Shown: positions 17,191 through 26,512, numbered from the stretch's first letter. The stretch: 64,000 bases of DNA from Desulfonema magnum (GCF_017377395.1 NZ_CP061800.1:5725633-5789632), one strand, 5' to 3'. Numbers and translations: made by a program. Notes: generated by a model from the sequence alone, not told the origin.

Positions 17191-18522
17191 ATGAAGCTTA
17201 ACCGTCATACTTTTGATTTGTCAGCCTTTCTCCTCCATAATCGGGATGATATTATCAGGGAATGGGTCAGCAGGCTCCACGCCGATGTGGGATATCTGTA
17301 TTCCCAAAGACCTCTCAAGGAGCTGATAAGAACAGTGTCCGAAGCTTTTTACGGAGACTTTCATGTCCTTGTTCACAATGATTTCACCTATATTGACCGA
17401 TTTATTGAAAAAATAACTCAGATACGTCTGGAAACAAAATTCTCACTTTCACAAGTCCAGAAAGCCTTTGAGATTTACCGGAGCATCGTGATTCCGCTTT
17501 TGGCAAAAGAAACCGCGATTGATGATTTTCTTGAAAATGTCATCAGAATTAACCAATGTCTTTCTTATACGATTCAACGCTTCAGTGATTATTTTCAGGC
17601 AATGCACGAAAGGACCATCAGAGAGCATAATCTCAGACTGGAAAAAGAAGTCAGAGTCCGAACCGCTGAACTAAGGGAATCAGAACTGAAATACAAAACA
17701 TTGGTGGAGGAAATCACTGATGGCTATTTTGTGATCCAGGAGGAAGTCATTGTTTTCGCCAATCGCGCGTTTTGCAAAATGCACGGCTACTCAGCCAGGG
17801 AAGTGATCGGAGAGAAGTTTTATCATTTTATCGTGCCTGAACATCGTGAACAAGCTATTGAAATGTATAACAAAAGCATTTTAAAAAAGCCTGCGCCGCG
17901 CATTTTTGAGTATCTGCGTCTGACCAAAGAGGGACGCACCTTTCCCACAGAGATTACTGCAAGGAGAACCCATTTTGAAGACAGGCTCTGGAACATCGGG
18001 ATATGCAGAGATATGACAGAACGGATCGAGATGGAACAGAGAGTTCGAAAAGCAGAACAGATGGCTTATATCGGACAGCTCACCACGTCTCTTTCCCATG
18101 AAATACGGAATCCGCTTTCGGCCGTGAAAATGAATCTTCAAATCCTCAGAAAAAATGATCAGATTCGCGGGAATGACCAGCGACGGGTGGATATTTCCGT
18201 CAGAGAAGTGATTCGTCTCGAAGGGATTCTCAAGGAACTTTTGGACTTTGCAAAGCCCCTCCGTCTCAATATTGGTGAATGTGACATTAATCGGGTTCTT
18301 TGTGCATGTGTGGAACTGCTTGAAATAAAATTTGAACAAAAGAAATTAGCTGCTATTTGTTCGTTTCATCCGGAGGTTCCCATGATCCGGGCGGACCAGA
18401 AAAAACTGGAACAGGCATTTATTAATCTGTTACTGAACGCGTTCGAAGCGTCCGATCCAAGGGGAAAGATACTGATTACCACCTGTTATGCCTCAAAAGA
18501 ATATCCCCCGGGATTGAAGTGA
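17191..18522 (+). CDS. PAS histidine kinase, N-terminal and dimerisation part (frameshifted)
   Basis: A 443-residue product holding an N-terminal helical sensor region (about 1-150, RsbR-N-like in appearance), a coiled linker, a PAS domain (about 165-285, YFVIQEEVIVFANRAFCKMHG), and a HisKA helix pair with the phospho-acceptor in SLSHEIRNPLSAVK. The ATPase begins with the N-box NLLLNAFEA and then the frame runs into TGA after YPPGLK. The rest of the ATPase continues one frame back from position 18510 onward. A one-base loss in the CCCCCGGG run at 18505-18512 explains this exactly. The protein as read lacks the G boxes and should be inactive unless ribosomes slip. Its partner is the NtrC-type regulator at 18730. 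Confidence 0.8.
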   Translation: MKLNRHTFDLSAFLLHNRDDIIREWVSRLHADVGYLYSQRPLKELIRTVSEAFYGDFHVLVHNDFTYIDRFIEKITQIRLETKFSLSQVQKAFEIYRSIVIPLLAKETAIDDFLENVIRINQCLSYTIQRFSDYFQAMHERTIREHNLRLEKEVRVRTAELRESELKYKTLVEEITDGYFVIQEEVIVFANRAFCKMHGYSAREVIGEKFYHFIVPEHREQAIEMYNKSILKKPAPRIFEYLRLTKEGRTFPTEITARRTHFEDRLWNIGICRDMTERIEMEQRVRKAEQMAYIGQLTTSLSHEIRNPLSAVKMNLQILRKNDQIRGNDQRRVDISVREVIRLEGILKELLDFAKPLRLNIGECDINRVLCACVELLEIKFEQKKLAAICSFHPEVPMIRADQKKLEQAFINLLLNAFEASDPRGKILITTCYASKEYPPGLK

Positions 18523-18737
18523 TGATTGAAGATGAAGGCCGCGGTATCCCAAAAAAACAATTACATGATATTTTTGAACCATTTTTCACCACCAAGACCA
18601 GGGGAACGGGTCTGGGGCTGACCAACGTGAAGCAAATTACCGAAGCGCACGGAGGCACCGTGGAAGCGGCAAACCGTCAGTCCCGAGGCGCGTTCTTCCG
18701 TTTGTGTCTTCCCCTGGGAGAGGTTAATCATGGCTAA
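18519..18737 (+). CDS. Histidine kinase ATPase C-terminal part (downstream of frameshift)
   Basis: The remaining 72 codons of the kinase: IEDEGRGIPKKQLHDIFEPF, FTTKTRGTGLGLTNVKQI, HGGTVEA, which are the G1, F and G2 boxes of HATPase_c. It joins the previous frame at GGGATTGAAGTG, so the natural protein would read ...PPGIEVMIEDEGRG. The stop of the first frame and an ATG overlap as TGATG (18520-18524), so re-initiation could in principle make a separate peptide, though a free half-ATPase would be unusual. The end overlaps the start of the response regulator by eight bases, typical of a coupled kinase/regulator operon. Confidence 0.75.
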   Translation: MMIEDEGRGIPKKQLHDIFEPFFTTKTRGTGLGLTNVKQITEAHGGTVEAANRQSRGAFFRLCLPLGEVNHG

Positions 18738-20085
18738 AATACTTCTGATAGATGATGAATACTCAATTCTTGAGTCTCTTGATATGTTTTTGAGTGAAAA
18801 AGGTCATCATGTTTTCAAAGCAGCCACTGGCAAAGAGGGACTCGGACTTTTTCGCCAGCACAGGCCCGATGTGGTTATTCTGGACATCCGCCTTCCTGAT
18901 CTCAACGGCCTGGATATTCTCAGCGAGATGCAGGAATCCGAAGCTGCTGCCAAGGTGATTATGATTACGGCTTTTCAGGACATGGAGACCACCATTCAGG
19001 CCATGAAAAGAGGCGCGTATGACTATATTCTCAAACCGCTGGACGCGGATGAGGTGGAAAAAGCCGTTGAGCAGTCATTGGAAGTCCTGAAGGCAGAACA
19101 GGATATCCCTTGTGCGGAAGACGCGGAAAAAACGGCCAGTTCAGATGTTATTATCGGCAAAAGCGAAAAAATGCTGGAAATATTCAAAATGATCGGGCTG
19201 TTGTGCCAGAACCGGGCACCGGTTCTCATTCAGGGCGAGACCGGAACAGGCAAGGAACTCATCGCCAGGGTGATCCATCAGAACAGTCCTTATAATGAGG
19301 AACCATTTGTCACACTGGACTGCTCTGCTGTGGTGGAGACGCTCCTGGAAAGCGAACTCTTTGGTCACGAAAAAGGAGCATTTACCGGCGCAACTCATAA
19401 AAACAAAGGAAAAATTGAGGTGGCCGGAAAGGGAACCCTTTTCCTGGATGAAATGGGAGAACTCCCCCTGAGCCTCCAGGGAAAGTTTCTGGGGTTTTTG
19501 CAGCGTCGTGAGTTCATGCGGGTGGGAGGACACCAGGTGTTGAACTCCCGATGCCGTATTATAGCGGCCACCAATCGTGATTTGGCTGTCATGGTCAGGC
19601 ATGGCCGATTCAAGGAAGACCTCTATTATCGTCTCAAGGTTGTGACGATTTATGCCCCGCCTCTCAGAGAACGCCTCTCTGACATACCGCTGCTGGCTGA
19701 TTACTTCTTGCAAAAAATCAACAATGAACTGGGGGCCGAGGTATCAAAGTTTCAGCACGGCGTAATGGATCGTCTGATGACCCATCCCTGGACCGGCAAT
19801 GTCAGAGAACTGGAAAACGCACTTGTGGAGGCTGTGGTGCGCTCCCGGGGGAAAGTTATCCTTTTGGAAGCAATTGAGAAGATTCTCGGAACATATGCGC
19901 TTCAATCCGAGGGCCCTTCCTCATATTCTCTGTCCGGTGTGGAAAAGCATCATATTCAGAATACGCTCTCCTGTGTGAACTGGAATCGGACCAAAGCATC
20001 CCGCATGCTGGGGATATCATTGCCCACCTTACGGAGCAAAATCCGCAAATACGGCATTGTTCCTCATAAGGAAACTGAGTTATAG
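18730..20085 (+). CDS. NtrC-family sigma-54-dependent response regulator
   Basis: A 451-residue regulator with three parts. The receiver (1-125) has the acidic pair in LIDDE, the phosphorylated aspartate in VVILDIRLPD and the lysine in ILKPL. The AAA+ domain (about 145-380) has Walker A GETGTGKE, the sigma-54 contact loop ESELFGHEKGAFTGAT, Walker B GTLFLDEMGELP and the arginine finger region YYRLKV. The C-terminal helix-turn-helix is of Fis type (WNRTKASRMLGISLPTLRSKIRKYGI). It would open sigma-54 promoters after phosphorylation by the kinase just upstream. Sigma-54-like promoters are seen in this window before the two small peptide genes at 57.9 and 58.7 kb, but no sequence links them to this regulator. 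Confidence 0.92.
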   Translation: MAKILLIDDEYSILESLDMFLSEKGHHVFKAATGKEGLGLFRQHRPDVVILDIRLPDLNGLDILSEMQESEAAAKVIMITAFQDMETTIQAMKRGAYDYILKPLDADEVEKAVEQSLEVLKAEQDIPCAEDAEKTASSDVIIGKSEKMLEIFKMIGLLCQNRAPVLIQGETGTGKELIARVIHQNSPYNEEPFVTLDCSAVVETLLESELFGHEKGAFTGATHKNKGKIEVAGKGTLFLDEMGELPLSLQGKFLGFLQRREFMRVGGHQVLNSRCRIIAATNRDLAVMVRHGRFKEDLYYRLKVVTIYAPPLRERLSDIPLLADYFLQKINNELGAEVSKFQHGVMDRLMTHPWTGNVRELENALVEAVVRSRGKVILLEAIEKILGTYALQSEGPSSYSLSGVEKHHIQNTLSCVNWNRTKASRMLGISLPTLRSKIRKYGIVPHKETEL

Positions 20086-20120
20086 ATGTTATGTGAGGCT
20101 TTATATCCGAATGTCATACA

Positions 20121-20249
20121 GCAATAGTTCGGACAGTTTTTGAAAATTAAGACTATAACCTGCTGAAAACAAAGAATTTAATTTTTCAGAACAGAAATCA
20201 TCAAAACCTGTGAAATCAATTGGTTATAAAAACCGTCCGAACTGTTGAT
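20121..20249. repeat. Inverted repeat with TTCGGAC arms
   Basis: GCAATAGTTCGGACAGTTTT and AAAACCGTCCGAACTGTTG are inverse copies with a few mismatches, about 130 bp end to end, between the regulator and the channel gene. Probably a miniature element. Confidence 0.5.
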
Positions 20250-20297
20250 ACAGGATCAATAAAACAAAGTATAACAGGATGAAAGCTATCTTTGAAA

Positions 20298-22841
20298 ATG
20301 TTTTTTTTTAAAAAAACCAATTGTTATTTTACTGTGTTTTGTATTCTTGTCTTAATGCTTTTTTTTACGGTCAATAAAGGATTTTCCGAAGAAGAAGAAG
20401 AGGTGATCAGAAAAAATCAGGCCATTGAAGATATCAATGGAAATACCAACCTGAAAGTATCCATTGAAACGACACTTAAAACTGAAACCGAACATGTCGG
20501 AAAACTTAAAAAACAGCTCAGTGACCTGAGAGAAACAGACAGAATTCTCTCTACGGAGATGAATGCTTACAAGGTCCGATTATCTGGCTATGGCAACATA
20601 CTTGTCTCACCAAAAATTCAGATCGAAGATATTGAAAAAGCCTGGGCAGACACGAACGCCGCTTTGACCAGCATCTCTGACACGCTGAAATATCTCGTAC
20701 AGAACAGAGATGTTGTCAGACAGTCACTTGAACAGGCTGAAGAACAATATGAGCTGAATGAAAAGCAATTATTGGACATTAATACTGATGTTTCTGACAT
20801 TTCCGAAATCCAGACGCTGGTTGATAATTTTCAGTCCCTGATAAAGCTCCTTTCCTTTAAGATACAATATCTCGAAGAACTTCATAAGATTTATACAGAA
20901 AAAATTGACCAACTGGAAGATATCCAAAAAGCTTTTACCGAATTTTCGGGAAAATTTGATGAGCAAATTAAGTTAAGAAAAAAGGAAGCGCTTTTCAAAC
21001 GAAAAGAGAGTCCTCTGCTCCTACAGAACTGGAAACAGGTCAGGGAAGAACTGATTCTGTTATTCAGCCAGTCCCTGTTATTGTTTTCAAAAAATTTCTG
21101 GTCTGACATGGTCCGTACACTTTGGAAAACAAGTGATCTTCTTCTTGTCACCGCCCTGGTGCTTTTCGGAATCATCCAGATTGCCTTATTGCGAATTCGC
21201 AGATATTTTATTCAGTTAGGGCAGGTACGTTTTTTACCCGAGCAGTATCCCTGGCGCCATTTTATCTTACAGATCTTTCGCCGGTCCCTGCTTCTTCTGG
21301 GAACGACGCTTTTTGTATATTTTTATGCTCATCTCCGGAATTTTTATTCCACGATTCCTGTTATCCGGCTTGTTTTTCACATCCTGCTGACATGGCTGTT
21401 TTCTCAATGGAGTCTGGTTTTTCTCAAATTGTGGAACCAGCGGGGCAAATACCCTGTCCCCGGGCCGCTGGTGTTTCGTCTGCGTATTCTGATCATCCTG
21501 ATTCGATCTTTTGCCATTGTCTATCTCGTGATATCATGGCTCGTCGGGGAAAGCAGTATTATTCTGTTTTTTGTCCGAATACCTTTTGAAATCAGTCTCC
21601 TTGTATGGTGCATCCTGTCCTGGAAAACGTTCCGAAAATCCATGACTGACCCGGACCGGTCTCCCAGATTGTCAAAAATGCAGTATTTTCTTATGGAACT
21701 CAGCTATCTCATTGTGGGGGGAGGTATTATTTCAGAATTTGCAGGTTACGGATCATTGGCGATTTATTGGTACACTTCCTGGGCATGTACGGCAGTCTCG
21801 CTTTTATGGGGAGGGCTTTTTTTCTTTCTTCTTTATGAGTGGAACAAAAGATTTAAAACATCTGCAAGCACCCTCCCTGAAACATCTGCAAAGCCTGCGG
21901 ATCCGCTTAAATGGCTTTTCCTCCAGATTTGCTGGCTGATATGGCTTGGCATATTTTCCATATCACTGTTTTTCGCATGGGGAGCAAAACAGGCTGTAAT
22001 CATTGGTTTTTTCAAACTTTTAAGTAAGAATATGACTCTGGGAGGCATGAACCTGAGTTTTCTGGGATTTGTCTATGGGATAATCATTCTGCTGTGTACT
22101 CATGCAGCCACCCGCGTCTGGAAAAATACACTGATAAAGAAAATACTTGCCCACAGCGGCCTGAGATCAGGACTCAAAGAATCCATAACAACCCTGACCA
22201 TTTATTTGCTCTGGCTTTTCGGAATTTTAATTTCGCTCAGTATTATTGGTGTCAACACAACTTCTCTCACTGTGGTGTTCGGCGCGCTGGGTATCGGTCT
22301 TGGTTTTGGCCTTCAGAACATATTTAATAACTTCATCAGCGGAATTATTCTCTTGTTTGAGCGTCCCATACAAGTGGGAGATGCAGTTGAAATCAACGGA
22401 ATCTGGGGAGAAGTAAGAAAAATAAATGTGCGCTCAACTCTGGTTCAGACCTATGATAACGCGTCCCTCATTATTCCCAATGCAGATTTTATCAGCAGCC
22501 AAGTGACCAACTGGAGTTTCAGAGATGCGAGGATTCGTCGGATTATCACAGTGGGGGTGGCATATGGCTCTGATACAGAAGCTGTGCGTCAGACACTCCT
22601 GGAAATCGCTGAAAAACAGTTCACGGTGCTTAAATATCCTGGTCCGAGTGTTCTGTTCACAGATTTCGGAGACAGCGCGCTTATTTTCAAGTTGCGTTTT
22701 TGGACAGATGTGGATAATTGTCTTATTGCTGAATCAGATATACGGTTTGAAATTGACCGGCTTTTTCGGAAAAGAAATATTCAGATTCCTTTTCCGCAGA
22801 GAGATATTCATATTCGTTCAGAAGAAAATAAAGGAGAATAA
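20298..22841 (+). CDS. Large MscS-family mechanosensitive channel (MscK/YbiO-like)
   Basis: About 847 residues. The ATG at 20298 is preferred over an in-frame TTG two codons upstream. A signal peptide (about 1-30) is followed by a long periplasmic coiled-coil region (about 35-240), then about eight to ten membrane helices (about 270-650). The MscS core follows: pore helix VVFGALGIGLGFGLQNIFNNF with the glycine/alanine pattern, FERPIQVGDAVEI, the beta domain (RSTLVQTYDNASLIIPNADF) and the alpha/beta C-terminus ending in IQIPFPQRDIHI. The layout fits large MscS channels of the inner membrane that release solutes on osmotic downshock. No operon partner is visible. Confidence 0.9.
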   Translation: MFFFKKTNCYFTVFCILVLMLFFTVNKGFSEEEEEVIRKNQAIEDINGNTNLKVSIETTLKTETEHVGKLKKQLSDLRETDRILSTEMNAYKVRLSGYGNILVSPKIQIEDIEKAWADTNAALTSISDTLKYLVQNRDVVRQSLEQAEEQYELNEKQLLDINTDVSDISEIQTLVDNFQSLIKLLSFKIQYLEELHKIYTEKIDQLEDIQKAFTEFSGKFDEQIKLRKKEALFKRKESPLLLQNWKQVREELILLFSQSLLLFSKNFWSDMVRTLWKTSDLLLVTALVLFGIIQIALLRIRRYFIQLGQVRFLPEQYPWRHFILQIFRRSLLLLGTTLFVYFYAHLRNFYSTIPVIRLVFHILLTWLFSQWSLVFLKLWNQRGKYPVPGPLVFRLRILIILIRSFAIVYLVISWLVGESSIILFFVRIPFEISLLVWCILSWKTFRKSMTDPDRSPRLSKMQYFLMELSYLIVGGGIISEFAGYGSLAIYWYTSWACTAVSLLWGGLFFFLLYEWNKRFKTSASTLPETSAKPADPLKWLFLQICWLIWLGIFSISLFFAWGAKQAVIIGFFKLLSKNMTLGGMNLSFLGFVYGIIILLCTHAATRVWKNTLIKKILAHSGLRSGLKESITTLTIYLLWLFGILISLSIIGVNTTSLTVVFGALGIGLGFGLQNIFNNFISGIILLFERPIQVGDAVEINGIWGEVRKINVRSTLVQTYDNASLIIPNADFISSQVTNWSFRDARIRRIITVGVAYGSDTEAVRQTLLEIAEKQFTVLKYPGPSVLFTDFGDSALIFKLRFWTDVDNCLIAESDIRFEIDRLFRKRNIQIPFPQRDIHIRSEENKGE

Positions 22842-22976
22842 AAAGGGCGCATTTTAACATGTCCTTTCGAGGCTTTTACAAAATGTTTTCGATCTGCTGG
22901 AAATTATAATCACATCTGTGCTAAAAGAGAAATTTCAGAATGGCACATACGCTGACTGGTCCCCGAATGACAGGGC

Positions 22977-22999
22977 GTGCCAAAGTCAGACTTTGGCAC
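22977..22999. terminator. Hairpin between convergent genes
   Basis: GTGCCAAAGTC AG ... GACTTTGGCAC type palindrome (perfect arms GTGCCAAAGTC/GACTTTGGCAC) between the channel gene and the convergent GalT-like gene. It is short of a T-run. Confidence 0.4.
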
Positions 23000-23015
23000 T
23001 TGTCTCCATCGAAAA

Positions 23016-24038
23016 TTACCATTCCGATTTCAACATATCTCTTATGTCTTCAGGAAAAGCCATGCAGACAGATTCGTTAAAGAGTCTCTGGATTGCTCCG
23101 ATATCAGGTGTTGCCAGAGCCTGATTAAAGAAGGTGCGGGGAGAGAAGAGCAGATGAAACCGTGTATGGTCATCTGTTTCCGCGCCAGTAAAAAAATTCA
23201 TGTTAAAACTGTAGATTCCCATTTTGTCATACGCTGCCATTGCTTTGGTAAGCCCTTTTGCGATATCTGAAAGATCATCATCTGTAAGCTCAAGGGTGCA
23301 TCGGACACCATCCACCACTGCTAAGACATCACCCGCGACTCCCAGCGGCGCGTAAGCTGTGAGCCAGGTGGTGCGGCCTATTTTTCCCAAAAATCGTCTG
23401 CCGTCCGCGGTTTCAGCCTTCACAAGATCATCCCAGTAGTTTGTCCTGCTGGTCTCCATATAGATTTTTGCCGCGTCAAGCTCGTTTCGCATGAGATTCG
23501 GAGCAAAAGAGGAGGAGAAGACCTGCAAATGGGGATGTATTATGGAACTCCCCGAAGGCGGCATGTAGTTCCAATTGATAATATTATAGACAGATTCCTC
23601 ATTCCCTGTATCCCGAAATCTGCGGAAAAAATCCATGGCAAGGCGGAATGCTTTTGCAATGCGCTCCGGTTCGATTTCCGTCATGGGAATATAATGGCGG
23701 CTGCCCATGGTGGCCACTGCCCCGATGCTGTCATAGGGGGCGATATTGGGAAAAAGCACCATATCATCCGAGATCATGCGTCCCTCTTCCACAATTTCCG
23801 GGGGAAAACAGGGGGTTATTTTCATAATTTTATCCGGGCAGAAAGGACACATTTTCTCAGTTCCGGAAATGAGTTTGTCAAAATCAGGCTTTTCCCATTT
23901 CAGCTTCATGAAATGGCAGATTCTTGAGCTTCTGCGGGTAAGGGGGTCTATGCGGATTTCGCTGGGAATGGTTTTGCGTGCCATGTTTTCAGCAGGATTG
24001 AGAATGACAGTTTTTTTTTGAACAGATTCAAATTTCAT
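23016..24038 (-). CDS. GalT/HIT-superfamily nucleotidyltransferase-like protein
   Basis: A 340-residue protein. The metal-site motif CPFCP (near residue 65) and the active-site histidine pair in SIIHPHLQVFSS are hallmarks of galactose-1-phosphate uridylyltransferases and relatives. A second half repeats the fold (HTRFHLLFSPR near residue 293). The length is close to GalT. The GalT-type partner genes galK and galE are not nearby, so the natural sugar phosphate or nucleotide substrate is uncertain. The ATG follows AAAGGAGG closely. It is a cytosolic single gene between repeats. Confidence 0.75.
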   Translation of the reverse strand: MKFESVQKKTVILNPAENMARKTIPSEIRIDPLTRRSSRICHFMKLKWEKPDFDKLISGTEKMCPFCPDKIMKITPCFPPEIVEEGRMISDDMVLFPNIAPYDSIGAVATMGSRHYIPMTEIEPERIAKAFRLAMDFFRRFRDTGNEESVYNIINWNYMPPSGSSIIHPHLQVFSSSFAPNLMRNELDAAKIYMETSRTNYWDDLVKAETADGRRFLGKIGRTTWLTAYAPLGVAGDVLAVVDGVRCTLELTDDDLSDIAKGLTKAMAAYDKMGIYSFNMNFFTGAETDDHTRFHLLFSPRTFFNQALATPDIGAIQRLFNESVCMAFPEDIRDMLKSEW

Positions 24039-24243
24039 GATGCCTCCTTTGATTTTATAACTTCAGCAGTTCTGGTAAAAAACGAATTGAAACACATATT
24101 CTTTTCAGCAGGGCTGGTTTCCGGCCCGCCAATTTCATAGATTCCGAAATGTTGGCAACTTCGGAAGTCTTGTTTTATTCTGATTATAAGGGATTTAAGG
24201 ATTTTCCCAAAATAAAACACCCGGAATCCGGGAACGTAAAATC

Positions 24244-24310
24244 TGGGGTGGGTGGAGCGAAGCGCAACCCACCTTGTGCGGTGGGTTGCGCTTCGCTCCA
24301 CCCACCCTAC
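24244..24310. repeat. Inverted repeat, family D (GGTGGGTTGCGCTTCGCTCC)
   Basis: A near-perfect palindrome with arms GGGTGGGTGGAGCGAAGCGC and its inverse, about 67 bp in all. Family D also occurs at 47302-47395 and three times in tandem at 62083-62283. Just outside lie decayed ends of the ATTATAAGGGATTT kind (24178-24340). Confidence 0.7.
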
Positions 24311-24369
24311 ATCCGAGAATTTTATTTATTTGGAAATCCCTTATACAAAAACCCTGTAGAGAAAAGGGG

Positions 24370-25200
24370 TCACAGCTTATCCAGAAGATTTCCCAGACTT
24401 TTGAGATGGGCTTTTTCCTCATCTGCCAGACCAAACAAAATTTTTCTTACATTTTCATCCTTACTTTTTTCCGCATACCGCATATACAGATCCATGGCCT
24501 GGGCTTCAAGCATCATGGCGATATTAAGGACATCCGCGGCCGTCTGCATGACAGGTTTGTTTTGCTCCAAAAACTCTTCCGTGGTAAGGCCACCTTCCAT
24601 GACCTCTGACATAATGGTGCGCTCAAACGCGTCTTTGTCAGCAGGTCCCGGATCAAAAGTGAGATACAGATTAAAAAGCCTTTGTTTGTGTTTTTCTTCT
24701 ATTTTTGACAATTGGGTAAGCAAGTTCGCCACAGGTGCGTTTTCAGGCTTTGCGGAAAGAACAGTGTAAAATTCTTTCAATCCCTCCTCCAGTCCGTAAG
24801 CAATCTGAATGATCTCGGCAGGGGTCTCATTGCCCTTTAAAAGAAACATTCCCATGTTTGCCGGGCCCTCGGCTGAATGACCCTGCCACGCCTCAGCGCC
24901 TCCCCTGAGATTTTGAACATCTTTAAATCCTTTACCCGCCAGAAACTGAGCCGCGGCGTTGCTACGGCCGCCCATGGCGCAGTAAACAATCACAGGTTTC
25001 TCAGAGGGGAGTTCGTCAACTCGGTCAGGGAGTTCCGGCAGCGGAATCAGCTTGGCTCCGGGAATGCGAAACATTTCGTATTCCTTTGGCTGACGAACAT
25101 CCAAAAGAGTGAAACTCTCCTCCCCGTGTTCTTCAATGTAAGCCTCAACTGCTTTGGGTTCCGTATCCTTTACCGGCGTAGAAAACTGTTTCCATCGCAT
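24370..25200 (-). CDS. Rhodanese - ferritin-like (rubrerythrin-type) fusion
   Basis: A 276-residue protein. Residues 12-110 are a rhodanese domain with FTLLDVRQPKEYE and the active cysteine in VIVYCAMGGRS. Residues about 125-276 are a four-helix ferritin-like domain with paired metal-ligand motifs: EEGLKEFY, IEEKHKQRLF, MLEAQAMDLYMRYAE and LADEEKAHLKSL. Neither a rubredoxin-like knuckle nor a signal peptide is present. Known members of this combination are thought to act in sulfur or peroxide handling in anaerobes; the exact reaction is unknown. The ATG follows GGAGG. It lies upstream of (transcribed away from) the decayed sterol-desaturase gene. Confidence 0.85.
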   Translation of the reverse strand: MRWKQFSTPVKDTEPKAVEAYIEEHGEESFTLLDVRQPKEYEMFRIPGAKLIPLPELPDRVDELPSEKPVIVYCAMGGRSNAAAQFLAGKGFKDVQNLRGGAEAWQGHSAEGPANMGMFLLKGNETPAEIIQIAYGLEEGLKEFYTVLSAKPENAPVANLLTQLSKIEEKHKQRLFNLYLTFDPGPADKDAFERTIMSEVMEGGLTTEEFLEQNKPVMQTAADVLNIAMMLEAQAMDLYMRYAEKSKDENVRKILFGLADEEKAHLKSLGNLLDKL

Positions 25201-25232
25201 GATATTTCCTCCGTTATGTTAACATTTTCACG

Positions 25233-25837
25233 CTATCTGACCTGCCGTGTAAACGGCATAACAAGCAAATGATGCAATTTTAGTTTTTCCTGTCTGGGAT
25301 AGGCTCCCATTCCGATGCTGATCCGGTCCTGATCCGCTTTGGTCAGAAGGGTTCCGAACATACGGTCCCACACAGAAAAAATGACCCCGTAGTTGGTGTT
25401 CCGCTCTTTTATGACAACCGAATGATGAATGCGGTGCATGGACGGCGGGACAAAAAATATCTGCCATGCGGTGTCAAAGCATTCAGGGATTTTCAGAGAA
25501 CTATGATGAAACTGGGTCGTCAGCACAACAGCAGTTTCAAAGATTGGCATGCTTACAAAATCAGGTCCGAGAAAAAAGATAAGGGACAGCTTAATGACAA
25601 AAGAAACAGCAAGTTCTCCGATATGAAAGCGGGTGGCTGTGTTGTGATCTGCGAGGCCGCAAAGAGAATATTGATGACAATACTGTTAAAACCGGCCATG
25701 AACAGGTTGATTATCCATCGCCTGAGTTTTGATATTGTACTTGGTCTGTAAGGAGTTATCAGTTCAAAAATCAGGAAAATGACGAGTCCGCCCAGGAACA
25801 ACAAAAATTTTATGGCTGAGAGGTGAGTATCGGGCAT
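25233..25837 (-). pseudogene. Decayed sterol desaturase / fatty acid hydroxylase
   Basis: Two minus-strand frames make parts of one protein. The first (25837 to about 25660) gives the membrane start LSAIKFLLFLGGLVIFLIFE. The second, from about 25675 down to 25233, continues in another frame with DHNTATRFHIGELAVSF, TTQFHHSSLKIPECFD, MHRIHHSVV and VWDRMFGTL, all typical of the family's C-terminal half. The segment expected between them, including the first two histidine boxes (HxxxH and HRxHH), is absent. So an out-of-frame internal deletion of roughly 60-80 codons, plus a frame change near 25660, has removed metal-binding residues. It is very likely non-functional. Confidence 0.75.
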
Positions 25838-25859
25838 CTTTATCCCTTTACCATGAAAA

Positions 25860-26012
25860 TATAAGTGAGAAGCCGGCTTTTTTTAGCAGGTCTTTTTTCA
25901 TCTCCTGAAAAAAACCCGGCTTCTTTTCCTGCTAATCAATAAGGTATAAGTGAGAAGCCGGCTTTTTTTAGCAGGTCTTTTTTTATCTCCGGGAGAAAAA
26001 CCCGGGTTCTTT
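25860..26012. repeat. Two tandem hairpins of the GCCGGCTTTTTT type
   Basis: Two copies, about 87 bp apart, of AGTGAGAAGCCGGCTTTTTT followed by AAAAACCCGG(C/G)TTCTTTTC. They are related to the interior of family A and lie just after ispF, where they could end its transcript. Confidence 0.6.
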
Positions 26013-26026
26013 TCATGAATGTTTAA

Positions 26027-26494
26027 CTAATCAATAAGAACAACAGCCATAGCCCCTATTCCTTCTCCTTTTCCGATCATGCCAAGACCTTCCGTGGTTG
26101 TGGCCTTGATATTGACGCAATCCCGTGATATTTCCATTGTTCTGGCAATATTGTTTTTCATTTCTTCTCTGTACGGAGAAAGTTTCGGGGCTTCCGCAAA
26201 AATGGTTGAGTCCGCGTTTATAATTGAAAACCCCTTGTCACAAACCATTTTACAAGTCATGGCAAGCAGTTTTATGCTGTAAATATTTTTGAATTCAGGA
26301 TCCGTATCCGGGAAATGCAGACCAATATCCCCCAGACCGGCCGCGCCCAAAAGTGCGTCACATATAGCATGAAGCAGCACATCCGCATCCGAATGTCCGA
26401 GCAGCCCCATTTCAAAAGGAATGGTTACGCCGCCCAGAACCAGCTTTCGTCCCGGAACCAGCCGATGAATATCATATCCTGTGCCAATTCGCAT
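26027..26494 (-). CDS. ispF: 2-C-methyl-D-erythritol 2,4-cyclodiphosphate synthase
   Basis: A 155-residue enzyme of the MEP isoprenoid pathway that turns CDP-methylerythritol 2-phosphate into the cyclic diphosphate and CMP. The opening MRIGTGYDIHRL carries the zinc ligands D and H, GHSDADVLLHAICDALLGA carries the substrate and metal residues, DIGLHFPDTDPEF the flexible loop, and ATTTEGLGMIGKGEGIGAMA the trimer-interface block. The length is standard. The ATG follows AAGGAG by eight bases. Although ispD often adjoins ispF, it is not seen here. Confidence 0.95.
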   Translation of the reverse strand: MRIGTGYDIHRLVPGRKLVLGGVTIPFEMGLLGHSDADVLLHAICDALLGAAGLGDIGLHFPDTDPEFKNIYSIKLLAMTCKMVCDKGFSIINADSTIFAEAPKLSPYREEMKNNIARTMEISRDCVNIKATTTEGLGMIGKGEGIGAMAVVLID

Positions 26495-26512
26495 TCAAGT
26501 TATCTCCTTATG

